From assembly GCF_900089775.1 (NCBI RefSeq), contig NZ_FLOB01000005.1, forward strand, positions 1-64,000: DNA of 64,000 nucleotides. The letters run 5' to 3'. The notes beneath the pieces were generated by a model. It saw only the letters and a list, made by a program, of their open reading frames with translations, was not told the DNA's origin and made no database searches. Below, piece after piece: positions 46,851 through 58,634 of this stretch. The stretch's first letter is position 1, and every line of letters begins with the position of its first letter. The position numbers were made by a program, and so were the translations under genes. Origin of the DNA: Marinomonas spartinae (lineage in GTDB: Bacteria; Pseudomonadota; Gammaproteobacteria; Pseudomonadales; Marinomonadaceae).

Positions 46851-47756
46851 ATGAAAGTCGGTTCAGTAGTGATGGAAAAAGTAGAAGACAAAATGCCTCC
46901 TGTCACTGTGTATTTAGTCGAGGCGTTTTCCTACCTTGAAAAGGGTGGAAATACGGCGGGGGTGATGTTGAACGCAGACAATTTGTCTAGAGAGGATCGT
47001 CTCAGCATAGCGAAACAAGTCGGCGTCTCGGAAACGGCGTTTGTTTCTCAAAATGAAAAAGCGGATTTTGCGGTGGCGTTTTTTACGCCAACGGAAGAAG
47101 TGGATTTTTGTGGGCACGCTACCGTGGCGACTTTTTGGCTGTTAAAACATCTAGGTATTGTCTCTGAGGGACGTTATATGCAAGAGACAAAGGCGGGTGT
47201 GTTAGCGGTTGACGTGGACACTACAGGGTTGGTTACCATGGAGCAGACTCGACCAACTTGGATGAACGTCTATTCTGCTGATGTTATTGCACCGCTATTT
47301 GGTTTGTCAGAGAGAGCGCTTTCTAAGCTAGCTTTACCGATCCAAGCATTATCGACTGGATTACCGGACATTATCGTGCCCGTACCGAAAGGTGAATTAG
47401 ACAAGGTGGTTATGGATGAAAAAGCGGTAGTGGACTTTTCTCGACAGGAGAAAGTGATCGGCTTTCACCTTTTTGAATTAAACCCAGAAAAAGGTGGGGT
47501 GACGGCTTATTGTCGTAACTTTGCGCCTGCAGTTGGGATATCCGAAGAGTCTGCCACAGGCAGTGCGAGCGGTGCTTTGGCTTGTTATTTATACAAACAG
47601 TTAGGTTTAACCAGTATGTGCTTTGAACAAGGCCGAGCAATGGGAAAAACGTCGCGCCTCTGGGCTGAATTAAGTATTAAGGCAGATGACATCGCTCAAG
47701 TACACGTGTCTGGTATGGCGTATTTGAGAGATCGGATACTCGTTGCGCTTTTATAA
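46851..47756 (+). CDS. PhzF-family isomerase/epimerase-like protein
   Basis: 301 residues of the diaminopimelate-epimerase fold. EAFSYLEKGGNTAGVML, SETAFVS with the catalytic Glu region, FCGHATVATFWLL and EESATGSASGALACYLY are PhzF signatures. Most family members outside phenazine clusters have unknown substrates, and no phenazine genes are here. A second Met 24 nt downstream is possible, but the first has the better spacing. Confidence 0.85.
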   Translation: MKVGSVVMEKVEDKMPPVTVYLVEAFSYLEKGGNTAGVMLNADNLSREDRLSIAKQVGVSETAFVSQNEKADFAVAFFTPTEEVDFCGHATVATFWLLKHLGIVSEGRYMQETKAGVLAVDVDTTGLVTMEQTRPTWMNVYSADVIAPLFGLSERALSKLALPIQALSTGLPDIIVPVPKGELDKVVMDEKAVVDFSRQEKVIGFHLFELNPEKGGVTAYCRNFAPAVGISEESATGSASGALACYLYKQLGLTSMCFEQGRAMGKTSRLWAELSIKADDIAQVHVSGMAYLRDRILVALL

Positions 47757-47783
47757 GATGTTTCTTAGATGATGGTTTTTATT

Positions 47784-48917
47784 TTACGGTGACGGGCAGT
47801 GGGTAAGGCCTTGATTAAAGCAGTCTTGATAATGCTTTCCTATTCTTACTCTTTGTGCCGAGCTTGGATGAGTAGAAAGTAGTCTAGAAAAACCACCGTC
47901 ATCAGATTGTGTTTTTGTAGACCCCTTGGTGTTTTTAAGGTCATTGTTAGGTATGCCTTTGTTGGAGGTTTGCTCTATTCTAGTGAGGATGTCCCCTAAG
48001 CTGGATGGGGGGATGTTAGCTGTTAAAGCATGCTGATAAGCAAATTGATCGGCTTGAGCTTCATAATGTCGTGAATAGACATTGCTGATGAGAAATGATC
48101 CGACGCCAATACCTAAGTCATTCATTGAGTTTATATCGCCAAAAATCAATGAAGCGGTGACGGCCATTATGCTACCTTCGATGACTTTCTTTAATGCATG
48201 ACGGCCTACGATATGTCCCATTTCATGTAATAAGATAAGATCAATTTCAGCTTCGTTGTGGGCGAGTTGTATTAAACGGTCCGTTATGATGATATCGCCA
48301 TCTGGTAATGCCAACGCATTGGCAATGCCTGTTCCTTTTTCTGATGGCCAACGACGAAAATGCAGAGTGAAAACGGTTTTGTCATCGGTTTGATAAAGAG
48401 GGACGATTTTATTTTCAAAGTGTTGGCGTATCTTAAGCTTTTGCTCAGAAGGTAGCTGGCTCGCGCTTAATACGGTGGCATCTAAAAACTGTAGCGCATG
48501 GCTTGACAGTACTTGATTAGCTGAAGCAGGGAGGTTGTTGGCGATAACGTTGCTAACCACTGGTAGACCCCATTTAAAGCCTGAAAAAACCACCGCAATA
48601 ATGATAAAAATGCAGGCAATGGTAAACGTTAGATTTTTTTCTAATATATGAATGAATGCCATTAGCCGAGTTGATGTTATGGTATCGTTCAGCAAGGCAT
48701 CAATGGCATCATTATCTTGTGTTTCAAATAAGCTTCCATCCTTTAAGGTTATTTTTCGCATGATATTCCCTATGCGGTCCGATACCTTAAGTTCATTATG
48801 AGAGCCTATAATAGAAGAGAGGCCTTCAGCGCGAAGCTGAAAGCCTCTCTTATCAATATGTAAGGTGGCAGGAAACGATGTTGAGCATCCTGCCAAGTAA
48901 AGTCTACCTTGTATCAT
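47784..48917 (-). CDS. Membrane-bound M48-family metallopeptidase
   Basis: 377 residues. The zinc motif HEMGH is at 231-235, with a further Glu in YEAQADQFAYQHAL. One membrane helix (about 96-118) is followed by a peptidase domain, so the catalytic part is probably periplasmic. The ~90-residue N-terminal part is cytoplasmic and beta-rich. It starts within the stop of the DUF898 gene (TAATG), so the pair is coupled. The target is unknown; envelope quality control is plausible. Confidence 0.87.
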   Translation of the reverse strand: MIQGRLYLAGCSTSFPATLHIDKRGFQLRAEGLSSIIGSHNELKVSDRIGNIMRKITLKDGSLFETQDNDAIDALLNDTITSTRLMAFIHILEKNLTFTIACIFIIIAVVFSGFKWGLPVVSNVIANNLPASANQVLSSHALQFLDATVLSASQLPSEQKLKIRQHFENKIVPLYQTDDKTVFTLHFRRWPSEKGTGIANALALPDGDIIITDRLIQLAHNEAEIDLILLHEMGHIVGRHALKKVIEGSIMAVTASLIFGDINSMNDLGIGVGSFLISNVYSRHYEAQADQFAYQHALTANIPPSSLGDILTRIEQTSNKGIPNNDLKNTKGSTKTQSDDGGFSRLLSTHPSSAQRVRIGKHYQDCFNQGLTHCPSP

Positions 48918-50062
48918 TACAGGGCAATACCTGCGACATCAACATCAAAGGCATCACCAAGTTCTTCGCCTAAAGGTCCTTTGTTATCACTTTGTTGGCT
49001 AATAAAACCGTCAAAGCCTTCTTCCGCATGAACATGAATACTCTCCATTGAGTAGCGATAAAGTCGTATCGCAGTCCAAGGATAAGCTAAGCCCAGTGTA
49101 CAGATCAGTAGTAGAAAATTTGTAAAAGCGATGATGAAAAATTTATTAGCGGCTAAGGTTGATTGGAAACGAATAGACTTATCTAGCTGCATACTGTTTA
49201 AAATATATTGACGTTGGCGAGCCGTAGTATAAGAAAAAACATACATACCAACTAAAATAAAGACTATGTAGAAAATGATAAAAGCAGAAAGAATAGTAGC
49301 TGGGCTTGGCCTAGAGCCTAAGCCTCGCATGCCTTGTAATGTTTGAGATAGTGCATTGAAACCTACACCATAGACGATAATTAATGAAATGGCGGCAAGT
49401 AAAAGGCCTAATCCAGTCGCTTTAAGCATAATAAAGAAAAAAGGTCTGAATTCAAGTTTGGCCAAGAATTTCCCTTGACCAAAGTGAGAGCCATTGATTA
49501 AAAAGTTACTGGTTACCATTTTGATTATAGCAATATAGGCAGGGCACGCAAAAATCAAAAGCAGAAGAATGATTTTTATATTGTCAGGTTGTGGAATGGC
49601 TGAAAAAATAAAATATATGACAATGAAGCCTGCGATCAAAAGACTGATAGGGTAAGCGAGTATCGCTATATAAGAGCTTGAAAGATTTCCAGTAAAGCCG
49701 AAGCGGACATTGCGATAGCTTGTCATGCGAAAGTTGAATTTTAGTGAACGCCAGACGATCCAAGGCAAAGCAATAACCAGTGCAATTGGGAAAATACCAC
49801 TTAATGCCGCATTGGTTTTCGAGAGAAGTATATATAAAGCCAAAATAACAATAGCAATGAGGTAACTCGGGAAGAGCTGTTTTCCTGTTGCGTGATATTC
49901 GAAGCTTGCGTTATCTAAGTCGGTATTACCATAAAAATAGCGCAAAGAGCGAACTTTTGCCCAAGGCCGATATAGACCTATGGTAATAATGGTTAATAGA
50001 GTATTAACAATCCAAATTTTGAAATATTCACTGCCCGCTCCATGAAATTTTATCGGAGTCAT
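48917..50062 (-). CDS. DUF898 (YjgN-family) membrane protein
   Basis: 381 residues with several membrane helices. The repeated motif of the family is visible twice: FFKIWIVNTLLTIITIGLYRPWAKVR-like at the N-terminus (YFKIWIVN...RPWAKVRSLRYFYGNT) and a second copy near 305-340 (FIIAFTNFL...YPWTAIRLYRYSME). Function is unknown. Coupled to the M48 peptidase, a pairing I know from other proteobacteria, which suggests that they act together. Confidence 0.85.
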   Translation of the reverse strand: MTPIKFHGAGSEYFKIWIVNTLLTIITIGLYRPWAKVRSLRYFYGNTDLDNASFEYHATGKQLFPSYLIAIVILALYILLSKTNAALSGIFPIALVIALPWIVWRSLKFNFRMTSYRNVRFGFTGNLSSSYIAILAYPISLLIAGFIVIYFIFSAIPQPDNIKIILLLLIFACPAYIAIIKMVTSNFLINGSHFGQGKFLAKLEFRPFFFIMLKATGLGLLLAAISLIIVYGVGFNALSQTLQGMRGLGSRPSPATILSAFIIFYIVFILVGMYVFSYTTARQRQYILNSMQLDKSIRFQSTLAANKFFIIAFTNFLLLICTLGLAYPWTAIRLYRYSMESIHVHAEEGFDGFISQQSDNKGPLGEELGDAFDVDVAGIAL

Positions 50063-50252
50063 GTCCTTTTGCCCTCTTCATAGGTGTGTCTGATTTCTCG
50101 GGATATTAACGTCATTCTGAAGAGTATTCAATGTTTAAAGACTCTGTACGTTGTTAGGAAACAATGTTTTTAGTCTTGGGTCGAATCTAAATATGATAAT
50201 AGAAAGAGATCGTTGAATAATAATCTGGATGATACTGTTCGTTTTTTTAGAC

Positions 50253-50283
50253 ATAAAAAAATCGGACCTAAGTCCGATTTTTG
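50253..50283 (-). terminator. astC terminator
   Basis: AAAAATCGGAC pairs with GTCCGATTTTT around CTAA, with a T run on the minus strand, about 30 nt past the aminotransferase stop. Confidence 0.92.
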
Positions 50284-50311
50284 AAAAGTCATCTAACGAT
50301 AAGCCTGTTGA

Positions 50312-51574
<1,263 letters not shown>

Positions 51575-54500
51575 TTATATCAGATTTCTCAGCTCACGAA
51601 TAGCAACAGTGATCATTGCAAGCGTTAAATCCGACTCGGATTTGATTTCTCCGAAGGTCGTTCTGTAATGCTGAATGTTATCGCTGTTCTGTTCGCGCCA
51701 ATGGGCCAATCTTTCTTCCTGTTCCTTGATATCAGGGCTGGATTGAATGACTTCTTGAGTGAGGGTTCTTAAGCTGTTATCAACTTCGTCTCCCAAGCCT
51801 GCTTTTGCACGACGTTGCCACATGTCGCTAGCAACCAATTCACTAACACTATGACGTAACCAATGTAGCTCAAGATCCATTTCTAGAGCGAAGTAGGTTT
51901 GTGCCACATCCAATACTTCTTTGTCTGTGTTGGCGGCAACCCGAATAATGTCTAATCCATAGAACAGGTAGTGCAACGAAGAGATTTGATGGGCAATGTC
52001 CTCAGGGATACCTTGCGCAGCCAGCTCCATTGTGATGTCCGTTAGATGTTGTTGGCTAGGCTCGGTCAAAATGGCTTGCATATTGGCTCGAATGATTTCC
52101 ACACCTGGCTTATATGTGTCTTTCAGTTTTTGAATAGATAAGCTTTCTCGTGTATTACGCAGTAACCATAGTGTTGCGTGTTCAAGTAAGTTTTGAATGC
52201 GAATCAGGAGTTTATTTAAGAGACCATTATTGACTTTGAAATCCAAGTCATTAATTGCATCCCAAAGTCCAGGGATGCCAAAAATGTCTTCTGCGGCCAT
52301 GTAGGCACGTACTAAATTTAAGGCCGATGCACTGGTTTCTTCTTGTACGTAAGTACTGAAGGTTGGGCCCATGCGATTACCAATATTATTAGTAACGTGG
52401 CCGGCAATAATCTCTTGTAATAAGGGGTGAGACGCCATTTGATTATCAAAGCGCTTACCCAATTGGGTTGGGAAGTATTGATGAATTTGTGTTAGTAAGT
52501 CAGGGTCTTCGCCAATACCGTCTTCAACTAATTGCTCAGACAGCTTGATCTTAGAGTAGGCCAGCAGCACAGAAATTTCAGGACGCGTTAAGCCTTGTCC
52601 TTTATTCATGCGTTTCTTTATTTGCCCATCGCTTGGTAGAAATTCGATTTCACGGTTTAGACGGCCTTCACGAACCAAGGATTGAATCAAACGCCAATGG
52701 TCTGCTAAGCGTTCCGTTGCTTGTGAGTTCGCAAGCGATAAAACGTGGCTTTGACCCAAGTTATGACGCAATACCAAGCTGCCCACTTCGTCGGTCATTT
52801 CAGCCAATAAAGTGTTACGTTGCTTCTCCGTCATGTCGCCGTTTTCAACTACACGGTTTAGCAGAATCTTAATGTTCACTTCGTGGTCAGAGCTGTCCAC
52901 GCCAGCTGAGTTGTCGATGGCATCGGTACTAATTAAACCACCATTTTGAGCAAATTCAATACGACCGCGTTGTGTTAGGCCCAAGTTACCGCCTTCGCCA
53001 ACAATCTTACAACGAAGTTCTTTACCATCAACACGTAACGAGTTATTACCGCTATCGCCTACATCTGCATGTGTTTCGCTCTCAGCTTTGACATAAGTTC
53101 CGATACCACCGTTCCACAATAAGTCGACAGGCGCTTTGAGAATGGCGTTGATCAGATCCGTAGGGGCCATGGATTTCATGTTGCCTTCGATTCCTAAGGC
53201 TTTACGAATGTCTGCGTTGATCGGAATGGATTTTGCCGAACGGTTGAAAATGCCACCCCCTTTAGAAATCAATTCTTTATTGTAATCTTCCCAAGAAGAC
53301 CGTGGCAGTTTAAAGATGCGTTCACGTTCAGCGAATGAGGTTTCTAGATCCGGTGTTGGATCAATGAAAATATGCATGTGGTTGAAGGCCGCAATCAACT
53401 TGGTATGTTTTGACAGCAGCATACCATTACCAAATACATCCCCTGCCATATCACCGATGCCAACCGCCGTAAAGTCAGTGGTTTGACAATCGATGCCGAT
53501 TTCTTTGAATTGACGTTTGACGGATTCCCATGCTCCACGAGCGGTAATCCCCATTTTCTTATGGTCGTATCCGTTAGAACCACCAGAAGCAAAGGCGTCA
53601 CCTAACCAGAAACCGTATTTTGCTGAAATGCTATTCGCCAAATCTGAGAAGGTCGCGGTGCCTTTATCGGCGGCGACAACCAAGTAGGGATCGTCTTCGT
53701 CATAACGCTCAACGCAGACAGGTGGGACTAATTTGTTTTGAACTAGGTTGTCTGTGATATCGAGTAAACCACTAATAAAGGTGGTGTAACAACGTATGAC
53801 TTCGGCCTGAATGTCTTCACGAGAGGCGTTTTTCTTTAATTGTTTGGCGACGAAGCCACCTTTTGCACCAGTTGGAACGATTACGGCGTTTTTCACCATT
53901 TGTGCTTTGACTAAGCCAAGCACTTCGGTGCGGAAGTCTTCCATACGGTCAGACCAGCGTAAACCACCACGCGCGACTTTGCCGCCACGCATGTGCACCC
54001 CTTCGACCCAAGGCGCATAAACGAAGATTTCGAATTTAGGGCGAGGTAGTGGTACGGCTGGAATCATGGATGGATCCAGCTTAAATGACACGTAGTCTTT
54101 GATGTTGCCATTTTCATCGGGCTGGTAGAAGTTAGTACGAATCATTGCCTGAACAACGGACAGGTAATGTTTCAAAATACGGTCTTCATCAAGGTTGGCC
54201 ACTTGATCTAGTGCGGCTTCAATCTTCTCAAGCAGTTTTTGGACTTTTTCTTCTCGCTTAGTGGTTTGGTTTGGATCAAAGCGCTGCTCGAATAATTGCA
54301 CAAGTAAACGAGCGATGTTGGCATTTTTCTCCAGAGTTTGCTGCATATACTGCACAGAGAAGGGGACTTGTAGCTGCATCAAGTACTTAGTTAAAGCGCG
54401 CAACATAGTCACTTGACGCCATGTGAGGGAGGCATCCAGCACTAGGGCATTGAAGCGATCATTTTCAACACGGCGACTGAATACTTGGCTAAACGCTTCT

Positions 54501-56398
54501 TGGAAGGACTCGCGTTGGGCATTTTTCTCAAGGTTCACATCAGCGTCAACGCTGATAGCGAATTCGACAATCCAAGTATTTTTGATGTTTTCTTCATGGT
54601 TGTCCAACTCATAGGGACGAGCTTCTAAAACACGTAGTCCCATGCATTCTAAAATAGGGAGAACGTCTGATAATACTAGTGTGGTACCAGAGCCATAGAC
54701 TTTAAAGAAGTAGTGGTTTTTGCTTTGTCCTACTTGGCGGTATAGATGAGTGCTGATATCGCCTTCGCCCGCTAACGAGTTTAAGCGTTCAATGTCCAAT
54801 ACGGCAGCATTGGGGGAGAAATCTTCGTGGTAAGCAGCGGGTAGGTAAGGCGCGTATTGTGCGTATAGATTATTACCACCTTCTTCTCCATTACTGGTTT
54901 GTAATGCAGTGAGTAACTTATCATCCCAAGAGCTCATCGCTTCTTGCATTTTACGCTGAATGTCATCTACATCGACATCTGGGCTGTTTTTAGGATCGGC
55001 AATTTGGATCGTGAAGTTAACGCGGGCCAATACCATTTGCGAGAATTGGACATTGAACTCTGCACTGGTGCCGTTGCAAGCATTCATCAAGATGTCTTGC
55101 ATTTTGATGCGGATCTCAGTGTTGTAACGATCCCGTGGTACATAAACTAGGGCATTTAAGAAGCGGCCATAAATGTCTTTACGAATGAAGACTCGTAGTT
55201 GACGACGCTCTTGTATCGCAAGGATTCTTTCAATGATGCCGTAAAGCTCTTCTACGGGAGCGTGTAGCATTTCGTCACGAGGGTAGCTATTTAGAATGTG
55301 TTTTAAATTTTTTCCTTTATGACTGTTTGGATCCACATTGGCTTTTTCAATAATGTGCGCCAATTTTTTGCGAAGTAGTGGAACGTCTTGCATACGCGCG
55401 ATATAAGCGGCAGAGGAGTACAACCCAAAGAAACGCCATTCACCAATAACTTCTCCTTTTTTGTCAAAACGTTTGATGCCAAGGTAATCAAGGTGAACAG
55501 GGCGGTGAACGGTAGAAATGGCGGTTGATTTGGTCAAAATCAGAATATTGTCTGGGTCGACGGCTAGACCTGCAAGATCATCGTTTAGGACAATATCGCG
55601 TTTCACTTTCTTATCATTAGTGTCACGGAAAGTACCAAGACCCGAGCCATCGACTAACTTAAGGTGTGTTTCATCTTTTTCTTTAACCAGATCGTAGGCA
55701 CGGAAGCCGATAAACGTGAAGTGGTTGTTACCAACCCAGCGTAGAAAATCTAAGTTTTCCTGATGGTTATCTTTGTCTTTTAAATGTGAGATTTTTTCTG
55801 ACTCAGCGATGGCTTCGTTGAGTTTCTTTTGCATGAGAGACCAGTCTTCGACGGTTTTTTTGACGTCGGCTAAACTGTTAAGCAGTTCTTCTTTGATGTC
55901 ATCAAGCAGGTTAGTATCGGATAAGCGATCAATTTCAAACCGCATCAGGGCTTCTGTAATGCCGTTATTAATGGTTTCGGCAACTTCCTCCAACTCCCCT
56001 TTTTTATTTCGCTTAACTTGGATAACAGGGTGGGCCGTTAAGTGGATGGTGTGCCCAAGGCGAACTAACGCCATGTTAAAGGAAGACACTAAAAATGGCA
56101 TGTCATCGGTTAGGATCTCGATAACGGTATGAGTGGATTGCCAGCTGTGCTCTTCAAAATTGGGGTTGTAAACCCGAACCTTAGGCTGGTTACCAGTACG
56201 CAGTTGTAAAAAGTCCCATAGGCAAATGATGGTGCCGTATAAATTCTCTATGGGTTCATTGACCATGTCTTCTTCTAAAGCATCCCGAAAATAAAGACGC
56301 GTTAGATTGCTGATGTATTGGGCTTCACTTGCACTAAAATTGTCTCTGATTTCAGCTTCAATGCGATCTATTATTTCGTTTTTTTTGTTGTCAATCAT
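51575..56398 (-). CDS. gdhB: NAD-specific glutamate dehydrogenase, large type
   Basis: 1607 residues, the giant ~180-kDa catabolic enzyme. It deaminates glutamate to 2-oxoglutarate with NAD. ACT-like regulatory regions fill the first ~700 residues. The catalytic part contains GGLRWSDRMEDFRTEVLGLVKAQ-like text near 830-850, IVPTGAKGGF, the nucleotide region GIGDMAGDVFGNGM and KIVGEGGNLGLTQ. In P. aeruginosa gdhB is induced by arginine through ArgR. Here an ArgR-like gene is divergent from it and astC lies downstream. Confidence 0.96.
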   Translation of the reverse strand: MIDNKKNEIIDRIEAEIRDNFSASEAQYISNLTRLYFRDALEEDMVNEPIENLYGTIICLWDFLQLRTGNQPKVRVYNPNFEEHSWQSTHTVIEILTDDMPFLVSSFNMALVRLGHTIHLTAHPVIQVKRNKKGELEEVAETINNGITEALMRFEIDRLSDTNLLDDIKEELLNSLADVKKTVEDWSLMQKKLNEAIAESEKISHLKDKDNHQENLDFLRWVGNNHFTFIGFRAYDLVKEKDETHLKLVDGSGLGTFRDTNDKKVKRDIVLNDDLAGLAVDPDNILILTKSTAISTVHRPVHLDYLGIKRFDKKGEVIGEWRFFGLYSSAAYIARMQDVPLLRKKLAHIIEKANVDPNSHKGKNLKHILNSYPRDEMLHAPVEELYGIIERILAIQERRQLRVFIRKDIYGRFLNALVYVPRDRYNTEIRIKMQDILMNACNGTSAEFNVQFSQMVLARVNFTIQIADPKNSPDVDVDDIQRKMQEAMSSWDDKLLTALQTSNGEEGGNNLYAQYAPYLPAAYHEDFSPNAAVLDIERLNSLAGEGDISTHLYRQVGQSKNHYFFKVYGSGTTLVLSDVLPILECMGLRVLEARPYELDNHEENIKNTWIVEFAISVDADVNLEKNAQRESFQEAFSQVFSRRVENDRFNALVLDASLTWRQVTMLRALTKYLMQLQVPFSVQYMQQTLEKNANIARLLVQLFEQRFDPNQTTKREEKVQKLLEKIEAALDQVANLDEDRILKHYLSVVQAMIRTNFYQPDENGNIKDYVSFKLDPSMIPAVPLPRPKFEIFVYAPWVEGVHMRGGKVARGGLRWSDRMEDFRTEVLGLVKAQMVKNAVIVPTGAKGGFVAKQLKKNASREDIQAEVIRCYTTFISGLLDITDNLVQNKLVPPVCVERYDEDDPYLVVAADKGTATFSDLANSISAKYGFWLGDAFASGGSNGYDHKKMGITARGAWESVKRQFKEIGIDCQTTDFTAVGIGDMAGDVFGNGMLLSKHTKLIAAFNHMHIFIDPTPDLETSFAERERIFKLPRSSWEDYNKELISKGGGIFNRSAKSIPINADIRKALGIEGNMKSMAPTDLINAILKAPVDLLWNGGIGTYVKAESETHADVGDSGNNSLRVDGKELRCKIVGEGGNLGLTQRGRIEFAQNGGLISTDAIDNSAGVDSSDHEVNIKILLNRVVENGDMTEKQRNTLLAEMTDEVGSLVLRHNLGQSHVLSLANSQATERLADHWRLIQSLVREGRLNREIEFLPSDGQIKKRMNKGQGLTRPEISVLLAYSKIKLSEQLVEDGIGEDPDLLTQIHQYFPTQLGKRFDNQMASHPLLQEIIAGHVTNNIGNRMGPTFSTYVQEETSASALNLVRAYMAAEDIFGIPGLWDAINDLDFKVNNGLLNKLLIRIQNLLEHATLWLLRNTRESLSIQKLKDTYKPGVEIIRANMQAILTEPSQQHLTDITMELAAQGIPEDIAHQISSLHYLFYGLDIIRVAANTDKEVLDVAQTYFALEMDLELHWLRHSVSELVASDMWQRRAKAGLGDEVDNSLRTLTQEVIQSSPDIKEQEERLAHWREQNSDNIQHYRTTFGEIKSESDLTLAMITVAIRELRNLI

Positions 56399-56659
56399 TA
56401 GAACTTTTCCTCACTTGGCGTTCTGATTCTGATAAATCTAGCTGTAGTTAGCAAATAACGAAACTTTTAGTTTTTGATGCGAGTGTCTGTTAATAAAAGT
56501 ATACTCTATTAAAACTATATTAATTTCGTGATTGCGACATTTGTTTGCTGTGTCTGGTGTCATTCACCAGAGAATGTGTGTTTTTAGCAAATCATCATGT
56601 CTACATTCATTTTAAACGAAATAATGCTCTAATTTATCTACTGATCGCAGGATAATAAA
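56399..56659. promoter_or_regulatory. Divergent control region between gdhB and the ArgR-like gene
   Basis: No gene is present. TCTGGTG (56553-56559) and CACCAGA (56565-56571) form an inverted repeat. On the minus strand, TGTCGC (56539-56534) with AA eight bases later resembles a half-site of Pseudomonas ArgR as I recall it (TGTCGC-N8-AA). A second half-site at the expected 21-nt spacing is not obvious. Confidence 0.4.
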
Positions 56660-57712
56660 TTGTACAAGAACGAATTCGCATCACGAGAAATCATGCAGGC
56701 GAGTAAAAAGCCGCAAAAATACGGTTTTCTACTATTGCCGAACTATTCCATGCTGGGTTTTTCTTCTGCCATCGAAACCTTACATATGGCGAACTGGGTG
56801 ACAGGGAAAGAACTTTATGGCTTTTGTACGATTGGTCATGAGAAACAGTCAATCCCTTCCAATACAGGTATTAGCACGCTTACCGACTACTTAACCAGTG
56901 ACGCTCCTAGGGACTTAGATGCAATTTTTGTGTGTGGAGCCTCCCCTGTGACACAAAACGAAAGTAAAAGTTTAGAAATTTGGCTGAAGAAACAAGCAAA
57001 ACAGGGTGTTAGTCTCGGAGGGATTTGTACGGGAAGTTACTTATTAGCCAAATCCGGGCTGTTAAGTGATTATCGTGCGACCATTCATTGGTGGGATATG
57101 GCGAATTTGCGTGATGAGTTTCCTAACATCATTGTGTCGAATCACCTGTTTGAGGTTGATCGAGATCGCTTTACCTGTAGTGGGGGATCTGCTGCCATGG
57201 ATATGATGCTGTTTTTGATCGGTAAGCAACATGGGATGACATTGGCCAGTAGTATTTCAGAACAGTTTGTTTGTGAGCGCATTCGTATGCATGACGATCC
57301 TCAGAGAATCCCATTGCAGGCGAGAATTGGAACGGGACAACCTAAGTTGGTGGAAGCGGTGCAGTTGATGGAAGCGAATATTCGTGAGCCCCTCTCATCG
57401 GATGATATTGCTTACCATGTTGGTGTATCTCGACGTCATTTAGAACGGCTTTTTAAACAAAACCTGGACGTTGTGCCATCCCGCTACTATCTTGAGTTAC
57501 GCCTCAAGCACGCTAAGCAGCTTTTAATGAAAACAGACAAGTCGATTATGGAGGTGGGGTTTGAATGTGGTTTTACTACGGCACCCCATTTTAGTACCAC
57601 TTATAAGGGGTTTTTTGGCGTCACCCCAAGAGATGAACGTAAAAATTTGCAGATTAAGGCCTATCCACCTGTTCAATCGGACAGGAATAAAAGACAACTG
57701 TGGCGAAAATAA
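56660..57712 (+). CDS. GlxA/ArgR-like AraC-family regulator
   Basis: 350 residues. An N-terminal DJ-1/PfpI-like domain (about 15-200, with CGASPV and GGICTGSYLLAKSGLL) precedes a C-terminal AraC double helix-turn-helix (about 235-330, with YHVGVSRRHLERLF and VGFECGFTTAPHFSTTYKGF). Start is TTG with AGGA 7 nt upstream; ATG 56693 is an alternative. This is the layout of P. aeruginosa ArgR, which controls aot, ast/aru and gdhB genes. It sits between gdhB and the transporter genes, so control of both is likely. Confidence 0.88.
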   Translation: MYKNEFASREIMQASKKPQKYGFLLLPNYSMLGFSSAIETLHMANWVTGKELYGFCTIGHEKQSIPSNTGISTLTDYLTSDAPRDLDAIFVCGASPVTQNESKSLEIWLKKQAKQGVSLGGICTGSYLLAKSGLLSDYRATIHWWDMANLRDEFPNIIVSNHLFEVDRDRFTCSGGSAAMDMMLFLIGKQHGMTLASSISEQFVCERIRMHDDPQRIPLQARIGTGQPKLVEAVQLMEANIREPLSSDDIAYHVGVSRRHLERLFKQNLDVVPSRYYLELRLKHAKQLLMKTDKSIMEVGFECGFTTAPHFSTTYKGFFGVTPRDERKNLQIKAYPPVQSDRNKRQLWRK

Positions 57713-57866
57713 TTTAGAATACGCCCCTTTTACATCGTGGTGTTATGTCAGAGGTGTTAGACCCTGCCAATATGGCCTCTCTAAGACAGAAGAGTTGGAT
57801 GTGGGCACAGAGTGTGTTTGAACACCAAAACAAAAGTTAAGCTGAAATTTTAAAAGGTAATGAACA

Positions 57867-58634
57867 ATGTCGAAAGCCCCTGCGCTAGAGCTCATTGATA
57901 TACATAAGACATTTACAGATGTAGAGGTACTCAAAGGCATTAGTCTGAAAGCTTATGATGGGGATGTTATATCCATTCTTGGTTCCAGTGGGTCAGGTAA
58001 AAGTACCTTTTTACGCTGTATTAATTTGCTTGAGAACCCAACTAAAGGTGAAATTATCTTTAATGGTGAATCATTAAAGTTAACATCAAGTGGTCGTGAT
58101 TTGGCCGCAGCTGATATGAAGCAATTGACAAAAATGCGTCAGCAAATTGGCTTTGTTTTTCAGAGCTTCAATTTGTGGCCCCATATGACAGTGCTGCAGA
58201 ATGTTATGGAAGGGCCGTCTCATGTATTGAAACGCCCGAAACATGAGGTTATGGACTATGCTGAACACTTACTTAATAAAGTAGGGATTGCAGATAAAAA
58301 GCATATGTATCCGAATCAGTTGTCAGGTGGGCAGCAACAGCGTGTGGCTATTGCTCGTACCTTGGCCATGGATCCACAGGTTATTTTGTTTGATGAGCCT
58401 ACTTCAGCCCTTGACCCTGAGTTAGTTGGGGAAGTATTGGGGGTTATGCGAAAACTGGCCGAAGAGGGTCGGACCATGCTTATTGTTACCCATGAAATGA
58501 GCTTCGCCAAGGAAGTGTCCAGTGAAGTGGTGTTCCTACATAAAGGCGTGGTCGAGGAAAAAGGCACACCAGATAAGGTGTTTAACTCGCCTGATTCTGA
58601 GCGCTGTAGAACGTTCTTATCCAGTACTTATTAG
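57867..58634 (+). CDS. aotP: Basic amino acid ABC transporter ATP-binding protein
   Basis: 255 residues, HisP/AotP class. Walker [10 protein letters not shown], signature LSGGQQQR, Walker B VILFDEP and switch His in VTHEMSF are intact. The [17 protein letters not shown] insertion before the Q-loop is seen in basic amino acid transporters. It is encoded 154 nt after the ArgR-like gene and ahead of binding protein and permeases. Confidence 0.93.
   Translation: MSKAPALELIDIHKTFTDVEVLKGISLKAYDGDVISILGSSGSGKSTFLRCINLLENPTKGEIIFNGESLKLTSSGRDLAAADMKQLTKMRQQIGFVFQSFNLWPHMTVLQNVMEGPSHVLKRPKHEVMDYAEHLLNKVGIADKKHMYPNQLSGGQQQRVAIARTLAMDPQVILFDEPTSALDPELVGEVLGVMRKLAEEGRTMLIVTHEMSFAKEVSSEVVFLHKGVVEEKGTPDKVFNSPDSERCRTFLSSTY

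Noticed and set aside
57561-57821. Second open frame at the end of the ArgR-like gene
   Set aside because: It lies mostly inside the helix-turn-helix coding region in another frame and has no start site.
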